64,000 bases of DNA from Caulobacteraceae bacterium (lineage in GTDB: Bacteria > Pseudomonadota > Alphaproteobacteria > Caulobacterales > Aquidulcibacteraceae): the NCBI GenBank assembly GCA_009773335.1, contig WRPF01000013.1, forward strand, positions 1-64,000. The letters are read 5' to 3'. Numbering within the stretch: position 1 is the first letter of the stretch; every line of letters begins with the position of its first letter. A program made the translations under genes and the position numbers. A model generated the notes under the pieces. That model saw nothing but the letters and a program-made list of their open reading frames with translations, made no database searches and had not been told where the DNA came from. Shown piece after piece: positions 9,824-17,878 of the stretch.

Positions 9824-10036
9824 ATGGAAACCCGCGACGCCAACGGCAACATTCTGGCGGACGGCGATACCGTCCATCTTGTCAAAGATTTGAAAGTGAA
9901 GGGCACGTCCGTCACGCTGAAACGCGGCACGGTGGTGAAGAACATCCGCCTCACCGACGATCCCGCCGAGATCGAGTGCAACGCCGAGAAGGTGAAGGGC
10001 CTCGTCCTGCGCACGGAGTTTGTGAAGAAGGCGTGA
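9824..10036 (+). CDS. PhnA-like (YjdM C-terminal domain) small protein
   Basis: This 70-residue protein, METRDANGNILADGDTVHLV..., matches the C-terminal SH3-like domain of the PhnA/YjdM family (xDxNGNxLxDGDxVxxIKDLKVKGxSxxLKxGTxVKxIRL) without the N-terminal zinc ribbon. Despite the old label 'alkylphosphonate utilization', no phosphonate genes lie nearby and the role is unknown. The stand-alone short form is common in proteobacteria. Confidence 0.85.
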   Translation: METRDANGNILADGDTVHLVKDLKVKGTSVTLKRGTVVKNIRLTDDPAEIECNAEKVKGLVLRTEFVKKA

Positions 10037-10119
10037 CGGCCGTCACATTACCACGACGAAACGAGCCCTAGACGAGGCCGGGTGCTATCCAGCGCCGCCA
10101 GCATCGAAGGGGTTCCATC

Positions 10120-10479
10120 ATGGCCATCGACATCTCGAAAATCCTCTCTTCCCTCGGCGACGAACTCGTCGCGCAGGCGGGCGAACCTGTGGGCCTCGAC
10201 AAGGACCAGTCGGTGCGCGTGGCGAAGGCGCTCGGCCAGCACATCGGCGGCGGCAAGGATCTCGCGATCAAGGCCGCGGCGGCAGACACCGGCCTCACCG
10301 AGGACGTGATTTCCTCCATGCTCACCAAGCTCATCGAGGCCGGCAAGGAAAAGCTCCTGAGCGAGGGCGCGGTCGGCGATGCGATCGAAAGCGCCAAGGA
10401 TCAGGCCATGACCGCCGTCGGCAACATCGGCGGCGAAGCCGCGAAAGGCATTTTCGGCAAGCTGTTCGGGAAGAAGTAG
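10120..10479 (+). CDS. conserved-looking small helical protein of unknown function
   Basis: This is a 119-residue protein starting MAIDISKILSSLGDELVAQAG. It is mostly alanine/lysine-rich amphipathic helix with a glycine-rich C-terminus (EAAKGIFGKLFGKK). There is no signal peptide, no clear membrane helix and no cysteine. The reading frame has alphaproteobacterial codon use. I do not recognise the family. It ends 17 bp before the convergent end of the S9 peptidase gene. Confidence 0.65.
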   Translation: MAIDISKILSSLGDELVAQAGEPVGLDKDQSVRVAKALGQHIGGGKDLAIKAAAADTGLTEDVISSMLTKLIEAGKEKLLSEGAVGDAIESAKDQAMTAVGNIGGEAAKGIFGKLFGKK

Positions 10480-10496
10480 GCCTGCCATTCGCGTCG

Positions 10497-12497
10497 TCAT
10501 GGCGTGATCGCCGGCGACGCGGGCGGCGCTGCTGACGCGGCCAGGTGCTGCGCGAGAAACGTTTCGATCTCCTCCAGCATCTGCGTGCGCGTGGCGGCGG
10601 CGGACAGCCAGTGGTCGTCTCCGGTCAGCACCACCACGCGCGGCGGCTTTCCCGCATCGCGCAGGCGTCGCGCCATGATTTTCGTCTGCTCCGGCGGCAC
10701 GACTGAATCTTCCGTCGAGTGCATCAGCAACACTGGCGCCCGTACGTTGGCCGCGAGATTCGCCGGCGACACGGCGCGGATGCGCGCGGCGTCCTCGGCG
10801 CGGTTGCCGATGGAGAGTTGCCAGAAGTCCGCGGTAGGACCATTCGCGTCGCCGTCGGTTTCCTGTTGCAGCATGAGTGAAAGATCCGAAACGCCGTTCA
10901 CGCTCACGGCGCAGGTGTAGCGATCAGGGGTGAGAGTCGCGCCAGCGAGCGCCGCATAGCCTCCATAGCTCGCGCCGATGATGCAGACCCGCTTCGCATC
11001 CACCCGACCGCCGCGCACGAGCGCGACGACGCCGTCTTCGACATCCGTCTGCATGCGTCCGCCCCATTCACGTCGGCCCGCCTCGCGCCACGCCTCGCCG
11101 TAGCCGGACGACCCGCGAAAGTTGGGTTGCAGGACCATGTAACCGCGCGAGGCAAGGAACTGCGCCCACCAGTCGAACGTCCAGGAGTCGCGCGAATGCG
11201 GGCCGCCGTGCACGAGCACGACGAGCGGGAGGTTGTTCGGTCCGCGACCTCTGGGAACAGTCAGATATGCGGGGATGCGGACACCGTCGCGGGCGCGGTA
11301 GGTGATCGCGCTGACGGCGGAAATTTCTTCGGCTTGGATGTCAGGGTACACGGAGCCCAGTAGTGTGAATCGCTTCGTCTCCGGTTCGTAAATTTGGTAG
11401 GCAGGCGGGCCACCTAGATTTTCGCCGAGCACAAGGAATCGTCTTTGATCTCGCGACCAAGAGAGAATCGACACGTGACCGTTTCTGAAAAACGAGCCAA
11501 GCTCGGTGCTGACCGCCTCGAGTTCTGGATCGAAGAAGTGTTGTCGGGGCTCCTCTTCCGTCCACGAGACACCGACGGCCCGGCGTGTCCATGGATCAAG
11601 GATCGCATCTGCGATGTCGTGGTGAGGTGCTTCATGGACGATGGTGCGAACACCAGTGTCGAGATCAATGCTGTACAAGGCATCGCGATCACGATTTTCC
11701 GGTGCGTCTATAGTTGCGAGCCGCCCATCGGTGAACAATCCAAGCAGCGGCGGCGGAACGCCAGTTTCGGAAACACCTTCCAATACAAGGCGTTCACGAC
11801 CATTTCGCCTAGCGAATAGCTTCCAGCTGTTAGATTTGTCCTGCGACTCGGTGCGTGCCGCCATTCGCCCTGTCTCATCGAGCAACAAGTCCCAACTGTC
11901 GGCAGGCGCGCTCAACAGAACACGCCCGTCGCCGGAAGATAAGTCGACTCGGTAGACCGCCAGCCGCCCTTCACGTGTAGGCGCTGTCCGAGCAACCATG
12001 CGACCGTATCCCGGATCGTCAACAACGGGTGCTTGCAAATAGTCTAGATTCGAGTTCGCCCAACTCCCAGTCTCTTTGTCCAGCATGACCATCGTGCGCC
12101 CTCGCGGGACGGCAATCGTCTGGACGCGGTAGTACTCGAACAGCCGCTTTGAGCCACGCCTTCGAAAACCCGTCATGGTCGCCTGATTTTTCGTTAGCGT
12201 TCTGCTGACGATGACGGTCGCTGTGGTTTCATTGGCCCACCCGACGCCTCTAGTTGTGTTTCCTTCTGGTGCATAGGCATTCAGCACGATCTGGTTCGTA
12301 TCGATGTTGAAGATACGTGCGTAGGTTCGGTCGTTGGGAGTCACGACCATTGCGACGTGACGACCGTCGGGGGAAATGGCGGCGTCCTGGATGACAGGCA
12401 ACCGCCCATAGACTTCCGCCGCCGGCGCCGGCTGCGCCAGGGCGGGCGCGCCGAGCGCAAGCACACAGAAAATCGCCAGCAGAAATCTTGCAGTCAT
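10497..12497 (-). CDS. secreted S9-family serine peptidase, copy A
   Basis: The protein starts MTARFLLAIFCVLALGAPALAQP, a Sec signal peptide, at 12497. An ATG one codon upstream and a longer frame from 12533 are less likely, because the twin gene starts at the same MTARFLLA. It has an N-terminal beta-propeller (about residues 30-400) and a C-terminal alpha/beta-hydrolase domain. That domain shows VLVHGGPHSRDSWTFDWWAQ, the nucleophile elbow GASYGGYA, the acid in MHSTEDSVVP and His in GDDHW, the S9 prolyl-oligopeptidase triad. It probably digests peptides in the periplasm. Its catalytic half is nearly identical to copy B. Its propeller half is divergent and has visibly lower G+C (about 50-63% in the 60-bp lines I counted, against 68-73%). 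Confidence 0.92.
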   Translation of the reverse strand: MTARFLLAIFCVLALGAPALAQPAPAAEVYGRLPVIQDAAISPDGRHVAMVVTPNDRTYARIFNIDTNQIVLNAYAPEGNTTRGVGWANETTATVIVSRTLTKNQATMTGFRRRGSKRLFEYYRVQTIAVPRGRTMVMLDKETGSWANSNLDYLQAPVVDDPGYGRMVARTAPTREGRLAVYRVDLSSGDGRVLLSAPADSWDLLLDETGRMAARTESQDKSNSWKLFARRNGRERLVLEGVSETGVPPPLLGLFTDGRLATIDAPENRDRDALYSIDLDTGVRTIVHEAPHHDIADAILDPWTRRAVGVSWTEEEPRQHFFDPELEAVSTELGSFFRNGHVSILSWSRDQRRFLVLGENLGGPPAYQIYEPETKRFTLLGSVYPDIQAEEISAVSAITYRARDGVRIPAYLTVPRGRGPNNLPLVVLVHGGPHSRDSWTFDWWAQFLASRGYMVLQPNFRGSSGYGEAWREAGRREWGGRMQTDVEDGVVALVRGGRVDAKRVCIIGASYGGYAALAGATLTPDRYTCAVSVNGVSDLSLMLQQETDGDANGPTADFWQLSIGNRAEDAARIRAVSPANLAANVRAPVLLMHSTEDSVVPPEQTKIMARRLRDAGKPPRVVVLTGDDHWLSAAATRTQMLEEIETFLAQHLAASAAPPASPAITP

Positions 12498-12536
12498 CAT
12501 CGTCCCCTTCGGTCCCACACCATTGCCTATCATAAT

Positions 12537-14555
12537 TCATCGCGCGTCCGGCTGTCTTGTGGGATGTGCGGTCTCGAAGGCTGGATGGGCGGCGGGTGCG
12601 GCCAGGTGCTGCGCGAGAAACGTCTCGATCTCCTCCAGCATCTGCGTGCGTGTCGCGGCGGCGGAGAGCCAGTGGTCATCACCAGTGAGCACGACAACGC
12701 GCGCCGACTTGCCCGCATCGCGCAGACGTCGCGCCATGATTTTCGTCTGCTCTGGCGGCACGACTGAATCTTCCGTCGAGTGCATGAGGAGGATCGGCGC
12801 GCGCACGTTGGCGGCGAGGTTTGCGGGCGACACGGCGCGGATCCGTGCGGCGTCCTCGGCGCGGTTGCCGATGGAAAGTTGCCAGAAGTCGGCGGTTGGC
12901 CCGTTGGCGTCGCCGCTCACTTCCTGCTGCAGCATCAGCGACAGGTCCGACACGCCATTGACGCTCACCGCGCAGGCGTAGCGTTCGGGCGTGAGCGCGG
13001 CGCCCGCGAGTGCGGCATAGCCCCCGTAACTCGCGCCGACGATGCACACGCGCCGCGCATCGACCCGACCGCTTCGCACGAGCGCGGCGACGCCGTCCTC
13101 AACGTCGGTCTGCATGCGGCCGCCCCATTCGCGCCGGCCCGCTTCGAGCCATGCGTCGCCATAACCTGACGATCCGCGAAAGTTTGGCTGCAAAACCATG
13201 TAGCCGCGCGAGGCAAGGAACTGCGCCCACCAGTCGAACGTCCAGGAATCACGCGCATGCGGGCCGCCGTGGACGAGCACGACGAGCGGGAGGTTGCGCG
13301 GCTCCAATCCGTTCGGGATCGTCAGGTAGGCCGGTATGCGCACGCCGTCGCGGGCAGGGTAATTGATCACTGAAACCGACGACACGCCTTCCGGCGGCAG
13401 TTCGGGATAGAGGGCGCCGAGCTTCCTCAGGCGCTTCTCCGCGGGTTCGTAGACGTAATAGGCGCCGGGGTTTCCGACGCCCTCGCCGAACACCAGTATG
13501 CGTCGCATGTCGCGCGACCACGACAGCACAAGCGCGTAACCGCCCTCGAACGTCGCCGTCACATCTCCGGCGATGGCGGCGAGGCCCGGGTCGAAGAAGT
13601 GCTGTTTCGGCAGGTCTTCGGTCCACTGCGCGCCGACGATGCGCCGCGTCCATGGATCGGCGATAGCGCCGGTTATGTCGTGGCGCGGGGCCTCGTGGAC
13701 GAGGGTGTGGGCGCCTGTCGCGAGGTCCACGCCGTAGAGACCGACACGGTCGCCGCCGTCGGGCGTTTCGAGCGTGGCGAGACGTCCGTCCGCGAGCAAT
13801 CCGAGCAGGGGCGGCGGCGCGCCGGTCTCCGATTCATCTTCGCCGATCTGTCGTTCGGCGTCGCCCTGGACCGAAAACAGCTTCCAGCGGTTGGTATTTT
13901 CCTGCGACTCCGTGCGCGCCACGAGCCGGCCGGACTCGTCGAGGAGCATGTCCCAGCTGCGAGGCGATGCGCTCTGCTGGATGCGGCCATCGCCCGTGAG
14001 CAGGTTGACGCGGTATATCGCCACCCGCCCATCGCGTGTGGGTGACGTACGCCCGAGCATGCGGCCGAAACCGGCGTCGCCGACAATGGGCGCCTGCAAG
14101 TCGTCGAGCCGCGTATTCGCCCAGCTCCCGTTCTCCTTTTCCATCATGAGTTTCATGCGACCGTCGGGCAACGTGATGGTGCCGACGCGAAAAAACTCGA
14201 AAAGCCGCTGCGCGTCGCGCCACCCGTATTCGTCCGCCCGCGACTGGTCCCATGTCAGGGCGGTGCTGAGGACGAAGGTCGCGGTGGTCTCGTTCGCCCA
14301 GCCGATCGAGCGCAGCGTGTGGTCCTTCGGCGAGGCGACAGTGAGCACGACCCGGCTCGCGTCGAGGTCATAGATGCGCGTGTAGGTCTGGTTATTGCCG
14401 GTCACGATCATCGCAACGTGGCGCCCGTCGGGAGAGATCGCCGCGTCGTCTATGTTTGGCAGGCGCCCGTAGACCGATGCCGGCGGTGGTTGCGCCACGG
14501 CCGGCGCGCCGAGCGCAAACGCGCAGACAATCGCCAGTAGAAATCTTGCGGTCAT
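12537..14555 (-). CDS. secreted S9-family serine peptidase, copy B
   Basis: This is the tandem paralogue of copy A, with the signal peptide MTARFLLAIVCAFALGAPAVAQ, a beta-propeller and the same catalytic signatures (GASYGGYA, HSTEDSVVP, GDDHW). The start at 14555 has a GGGGGA ribosome site. Its last residues, AHPAFETAHPTRQPDAR, do not match copy A. They match the C-terminus of the GST-zeta isomerase encoded immediately upstream (AHPAFQIAHPTRQADAR). The tail therefore looks like isomerase sequence captured at a duplication breakpoint. Gene order on this strand is isomerase, copy B, copy A, with gaps of only ~40 bp. Confidence 0.92.
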   Translation of the reverse strand: MTARFLLAIVCAFALGAPAVAQPPPASVYGRLPNIDDAAISPDGRHVAMIVTGNNQTYTRIYDLDASRVVLTVASPKDHTLRSIGWANETTATFVLSTALTWDQSRADEYGWRDAQRLFEFFRVGTITLPDGRMKLMMEKENGSWANTRLDDLQAPIVGDAGFGRMLGRTSPTRDGRVAIYRVNLLTGDGRIQQSASPRSWDMLLDESGRLVARTESQENTNRWKLFSVQGDAERQIGEDESETGAPPPLLGLLADGRLATLETPDGGDRVGLYGVDLATGAHTLVHEAPRHDITGAIADPWTRRIVGAQWTEDLPKQHFFDPGLAAIAGDVTATFEGGYALVLSWSRDMRRILVFGEGVGNPGAYYVYEPAEKRLRKLGALYPELPPEGVSSVSVINYPARDGVRIPAYLTIPNGLEPRNLPLVVLVHGGPHARDSWTFDWWAQFLASRGYMVLQPNFRGSSGYGDAWLEAGRREWGGRMQTDVEDGVAALVRSGRVDARRVCIVGASYGGYAALAGAALTPERYACAVSVNGVSDLSLMLQQEVSGDANGPTADFWQLSIGNRAEDAARIRAVSPANLAANVRAPILLMHSTEDSVVPPEQTKIMARRLRDAGKSARVVVLTGDDHWLSAAATRTQMLEEIETFLAQHLAAPAAHPAFETAHPTRQPDAR

Positions 14556-14595
14556 TTTCGTCCCCCACGGATCGAACAACTGGAATGAGGCTACC

Positions 14596-15252
14596 TCATC
14601 GCGCGTCGGCTTGCCTAGTCGGATGCGCGATCTGGAAGGCCGGATGCGCGGCGGCCGCCATGTCGATTTCGGCGATGCGGCGCCAGTAGCGGATGTCGAG
14701 CGCGTAGCGCGATACGGCGGCGTAGATCTGCGGCACGAGGCAGACGTCTGCGAGCGTGGGGTCTTTGCCCCAGCACCACGGGCCGCCCAGTGACCCTTTG
14801 GGACTGTCGGCGAGCATCTGCTCTATCGCGTGGAAGCCGTCCCTGATCCAGCGCGTGGCCCACGCGGCGACGCCCGCTTCGTCCTGGCCGTATTCCTTGC
14901 GCAGATATTGCAGCACGCGGAGATTGCCGAGCGGGTGGATGTCGCACGCCACCGCGTTGGCGATGGCGCGGACTTTCGCGCGCGCCACAGGATCTTGCGG
15001 CAGCAGCGGCGGTTTGGGATGCGTCTCCTCCAGCCATTCGATGATCGCCATCGATTGCGTGAGCGTCTCGCCCTCGTCGGTGACGAAGGCGGGCACGAGC
15101 CCTTGCGGATTGCGCGCGAGAAAGTCCGGATCGCGCTGCGCCGACGCGGTGAGATCGATCGCGACCTGTTCGTAGGCCACGCCCTTCAGCGCGAGCGCGA
15201 TGCGCGTGCGGTGCGACGTGCCGGAACGAAAATAGGTGTAGAGCGTCGCCAT
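14596..15252 (-). CDS. maiA: zeta-class GST: maleylacetoacetate or maleylpyruvate isomerase
   Basis: This 218-residue protein opens MATLYTYFRSGTSHRTRIALALKG, a zeta-class thioredoxin-fold N-terminus with the glutathione-activating Ser region. It continues with NPQGLVPAF and QSMAIIEWLEE, and ends in the family's AHPAFQ...RQ.DA tail. The enzyme performs glutathione-dependent cis-trans isomerization of a ring-cleavage product. Its start overlaps the stop of the FAH-family gene (TGATG), so the two are translationally coupled. The partner resembles fumarylpyruvate hydrolase of gentisate catabolism, so maleylpyruvate is as likely a substrate as maleylacetoacetate. Confidence 0.88.
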   Translation of the reverse strand: MATLYTYFRSGTSHRTRIALALKGVAYEQVAIDLTASAQRDPDFLARNPQGLVPAFVTDEGETLTQSMAIIEWLEETHPKPPLLPQDPVARAKVRAIANAVACDIHPLGNLRVLQYLRKEYGQDEAGVAAWATRWIRDGFHAIEQMLADSPKGSLGGPWCWGKDPTLADVCLVPQIYAAVSRYALDIRYWRRIAEIDMAAAAHPAFQIAHPTRQADAR

Positions 15253-15935
15253 CAGCTCATCTCGAAATCTATGCGCGCGACGCCTTCGACCTGCGCCGTG
15301 ATGTGATCGCCGCGCGTGATGCGGCTGACGCCTTCAGGCGTGCCGGTGAAGATGAGATCGCCCGGCGCCAGCGTCCACACTTCGGAGATGCGCGCGATGA
15401 TCGCCGGCACTGGCAATATGAGATCGGCGAGATCGCCCGACTGGCGCGTCTCGCCGTTCACGGCGAGTGCGATGGCGCCGGATTTTGGATGGCCGATGCG
15501 CTCGGCGGGGAAGATTGGCGAGATCGGCGCCGACGCCTCGAACGATTTCGCGCGCTCCCACGGCTGGCCCTTGGCCTTCGCGTCGTTCTGGCGGTCGCGC
15601 TTGGTGAGATCGACGCCGACGGCGTAGCCGTAGACGAGATCGAGCGCCTGCTCATAGGCCACGTCCCAGCCGCCGCGACCGATGGCGATGACGAGTTCGA
15701 CCTCGTGGTGGAGATTGTCCGTATCCGGCGGATAGGGGACGCGATTGCCGAGCACCACCGCGTCGGCGGGCTTCATGAAGAAGAAGGGCGGCTCGGCGGC
15801 GGGATCGGCGCCCATCTCGCGGGCGTGCGCGGCGTAGTTGCGACCGACGCAGTAGATGCGGCGGACGGGAAAGGCGCGGGTCTCCCCGTCGATGGGAACC
15901 GTGGGCGGGGCGAGCGGGAAGATCAGCTGTGTCAT
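15252..15935 (-). CDS. FAH-family hydrolase, probably fumarylpyruvate hydrolase-like
   Basis: This 227-residue FAH-fold enzyme has FPVRRIYCVGRNYAAHAREMG, PPFFFMKPADAVV, the metal-binding HHEVELVIAIG and FTGTPEGV near the C-terminus. The short length and the GRNYAAHAREMG signature resemble fumarylpyruvate hydrolases (NagK type) that split the isomerized gentisate ring product. The ATG at 15935 gives the normal N-terminus; the frame remains open another 1 kb upstream but that part is unlike any family member. It is translationally coupled to the downstream isomerase gene. Confidence 0.88.
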   Translation of the reverse strand: MTQLIFPLAPPTVPIDGETRAFPVRRIYCVGRNYAAHAREMGADPAAEPPFFFMKPADAVVLGNRVPYPPDTDNLHHEVELVIAIGRGGWDVAYEQALDLVYGYAVGVDLTKRDRQNDAKAKGQPWERAKSFEASAPISPIFPAERIGHPKSGAIALAVNGETRQSGDLADLILPVPAIIARISEVWTLAPGDLIFTGTPEGVSRITRGDHITAQVEGVARIDFEMS

Positions 15936-16002
15936 GGGGCGGGCATAGCCAGTTCGCGGGGGGAAGGGAATGTGGATGGCGGTGTGCAGAGTGGCGGAGA
16001 GT

Positions 16003-16073
16003 AGGATCGCGGGCCTATGGCCCGCCGTCGCACGACATCTTGGCTCTGATGCGGGCCATAGGCCCGCGGTCCT
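16003..16073. repeat. REP-like inverted repeat, GCGGGCCTATGGCCCGC type
   Basis: The arm at 16003-16025 is repeated inverted at 16051-16073 with one mismatch in 23 positions. Each arm contains the near-palindrome GCGGGCCTATGGCCCGC. It is extragenic, between two minus-strand genes. It is a different sequence family from the palindromes at 20.8 and 21.3 kb. Confidence 0.7.
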
Positions 16074-16147
16074 GACCTCCAACACCGGGTCATGACTCAT
16101 CGCCCGCCGCAGGCGGTTGATTTCGACGGATGGCGCAGACGCGCCCC

Positions 16148-16804
16148 TCAACTCGAATTCAGCGGATGGAGCGCCCATCGCGCCGCCTCCCGTGCGTCGC
16201 AGAGATCGCGGTAATAGTCGCGCCGGCCCGGCGGCGGTTTGCGTTTCGGATTGCGCGTGAGAACCTTGAAGACATCCCGCCGCATCCGTCGTGCGAGGCG
16301 GGTGATGAACGGCATCGGCGCTTCGAGAACGCGGCGCAGGCTTTCCATGCGGTGCGCGATGACCAGGAGCGGATTGCGCACGGCGCGTGCGAAGTTCTCC
16401 GGCAGGCGCCGGTCTCGGATCACCCGCACGGGGCGCCAGCGCGGCGGCGTCACGAAGCCCACGCGCCATGTGGCGGGATCGCCGGCGATGACGGGGCGTT
16501 GCTTGCGCGACTGTCGCGCGACCGGACCCGGTTTCGTCTCCGAAGGCGGCGCGGTCTTCAGCAATCGCGCGGCGTAGACAACGAGGATGTAGCGCACGAT
16601 CTTCTGCACCCGCCGCAGCATCGCCGCCGTGCGCCAGAGAAAATGCCCTTCGCAATAATTCAGACGCCGCACATCCGCAGGCGCCCCGAACCGCGTGATA
16701 AACCCCGCCAGCGCGAGCGCCGCCGTCCGCCAGAGCGGTGCGATCTGGCGGGCGACGCCGGAGGGGAGTGCGATATCGGGGAGGAGAGGAAGGGCGTGTG
16801 TCAT
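16148..16804 (-). CDS. arginine-rich protein of unknown function
   Basis: This 218-residue product starts MTHALPLLPDIALPSG. It has a hydrophobic N-terminal half with candidate short helices (WRTAALALAGFITRFG, YILVVYAARLL) and a very basic C-terminal half (RLARRMRRDVFKVL, NPKRKPPPGRRD). There are no recognisable catalytic motifs. The ATG at 16804 is preferred over the longer frame from 16951, whose leader looks random. An antisense open frame here is a codon-bias shadow. I do not recognise the family. Confidence 0.6.
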   Translation of the reverse strand: MTHALPLLPDIALPSGVARQIAPLWRTAALALAGFITRFGAPADVRRLNYCEGHFLWRTAAMLRRVQKIVRYILVVYAARLLKTAPPSETKPGPVARQSRKQRPVIAGDPATWRVGFVTPPRWRPVRVIRDRRLPENFARAVRNPLLVIAHRMESLRRVLEAPMPFITRLARRMRRDVFKVLTRNPKRKPPPGRRDYYRDLCDAREAARWALHPLNSS

Positions 16805-16982
16805 CCGCAGAGGATGCGCGCGTCCCGATGCCGGTCGGATAGATTCCGCCAAAAATTCTCTTGGCCCTTGGGGCCCATGAGCGGAGGCGCCCGAAAGGCG
16901 TGGAACGCGGGGTGGCGTTCCCTCCAATTTCTTGCGTGTCACCGGAAGCAACGGAAGCGGGACGGGCGGCCTTCAAGACATG

Positions 16983-17867
16983 TCAAACGTATTCCGCGCC
17001 AGCCATGCCGCGGGCGAACCCATTGGTGAAACGCGCTTCCGGATAAACCGCCGCGAGAAGCTCATGGCCGTGCCCAGCCTCGCAAGCTCCGTCCATGACA
17101 TCGCGAAAGACAAGGGCGACGGCCGCCATGTCACAGAGCTGTGGCGAGAGCCTGAGCGCGCCGACGCCAGCGGCTGCGAGATCGGGGATGTCGCCCAGCA
17201 AGCTGGCACACGTATGAGAGAGGGTCTGGACGCCGTTGATGGCGAGGAAGCGCTCACCGTCCAGCGTATCCACCGCCAACCCGTCAGGGTCGTTCCCGCA
17301 GACGAAGCGGCAATTGTCCTTGGCGAGCTTGTGCAGGCGCGCATGATAGCAGCGCGCCGAAATAGCGAGCGGGACGTTCCCGAAGGCGAAGACCTCCGTG
17401 AGCACGTTCGGCTCACTTTGCGCGATGGCGGCGATGGATTGGAGCGGCAACTCCGGCGGCAGGCAGATCCGGCGCGCGCCTTGCCTGGCGAAGAACGCCG
17501 CCGTCGCCTCGTTGTAGACGTTCACGAGCGGCCCAATCGCGTGCGGGCGCTTCGCGAGATGCTGCAGGCATGCGACGTCGTTCGCCTCGACCATGAACAG
17601 GCCGTTCCCGGCGAGTTCGGCCATCTGTCGCCGCTCGCGGGGCAGCGTGGCGAGTGCAAGCGAAGCGAGGATGACATCTTTGCCCGCGGCCGCGAGCCGT
17701 TCGATGACGTCGGGAAATACGTCGCCGTAGAATGGCGCTCGCTTCGAGCAGACGACTTCGCCGACGACGACGGCATCGACGGGTGCTTCATCGGCGATAC
17801 GGAAATAGAAGTCCCGCCACACTTGCGGGCCCCAATGGAACAGAACGGGACCAAGCGTCAGGCGCAT
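16983..17867 (-). CDS. ubiV: U32-family protein UbiV, O2-independent ubiquinone hydroxylation
   Basis: UbiV forms a complex with UbiU and is needed for the O2-independent hydroxylations of ubiquinone synthesis. The 294-residue U32 fold shows Cys40, Cys173, Cys186 and Cys190. The spacing of the last three (13 and 4) equals that of the E. coli [4Fe-4S] ligands C180/C193/C197, and Cys40 fits C39. It lies 11 bp downstream of ubiU. Hydroxylation without O2 in this family uses prephenate as oxygen donor. All four cluster ligands are present, so activity is expected. Confidence 0.93.
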   Translation of the reverse strand: MRLTLGPVLFHWGPQVWRDFYFRIADEAPVDAVVVGEVVCSKRAPFYGDVFPDVIERLAAAGKDVILASLALATLPRERRQMAELAGNGLFMVEANDVACLQHLAKRPHAIGPLVNVYNEATAAFFARQGARRICLPPELPLQSIAAIAQSEPNVLTEVFAFGNVPLAISARCYHARLHKLAKDNCRFVCGNDPDGLAVDTLDGERFLAINGVQTLSHTCASLLGDIPDLAAAGVGALRLSPQLCDMAAVALVFRDVMDGACEAGHGHELLAAVYPEARFTNGFARGMAGAEYV

Positions 17868-17878
17868 CGCATCGCCCC

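Noticed and set aside
15936-16976. N-terminal extension of the FAH-family gene at 15252
   Set aside because: The upstream part runs through the inverted repeat at 16.0 kb and a separate gene, and lacks family similarity; the ATG at 15935 gives the normal N-terminus.
16130-17029. Plus-strand open frame of 299 codons
   Set aside because: It overlaps the minus-strand gene at 16148-16804 and part of ubiV; composition is typical of an antisense shadow.
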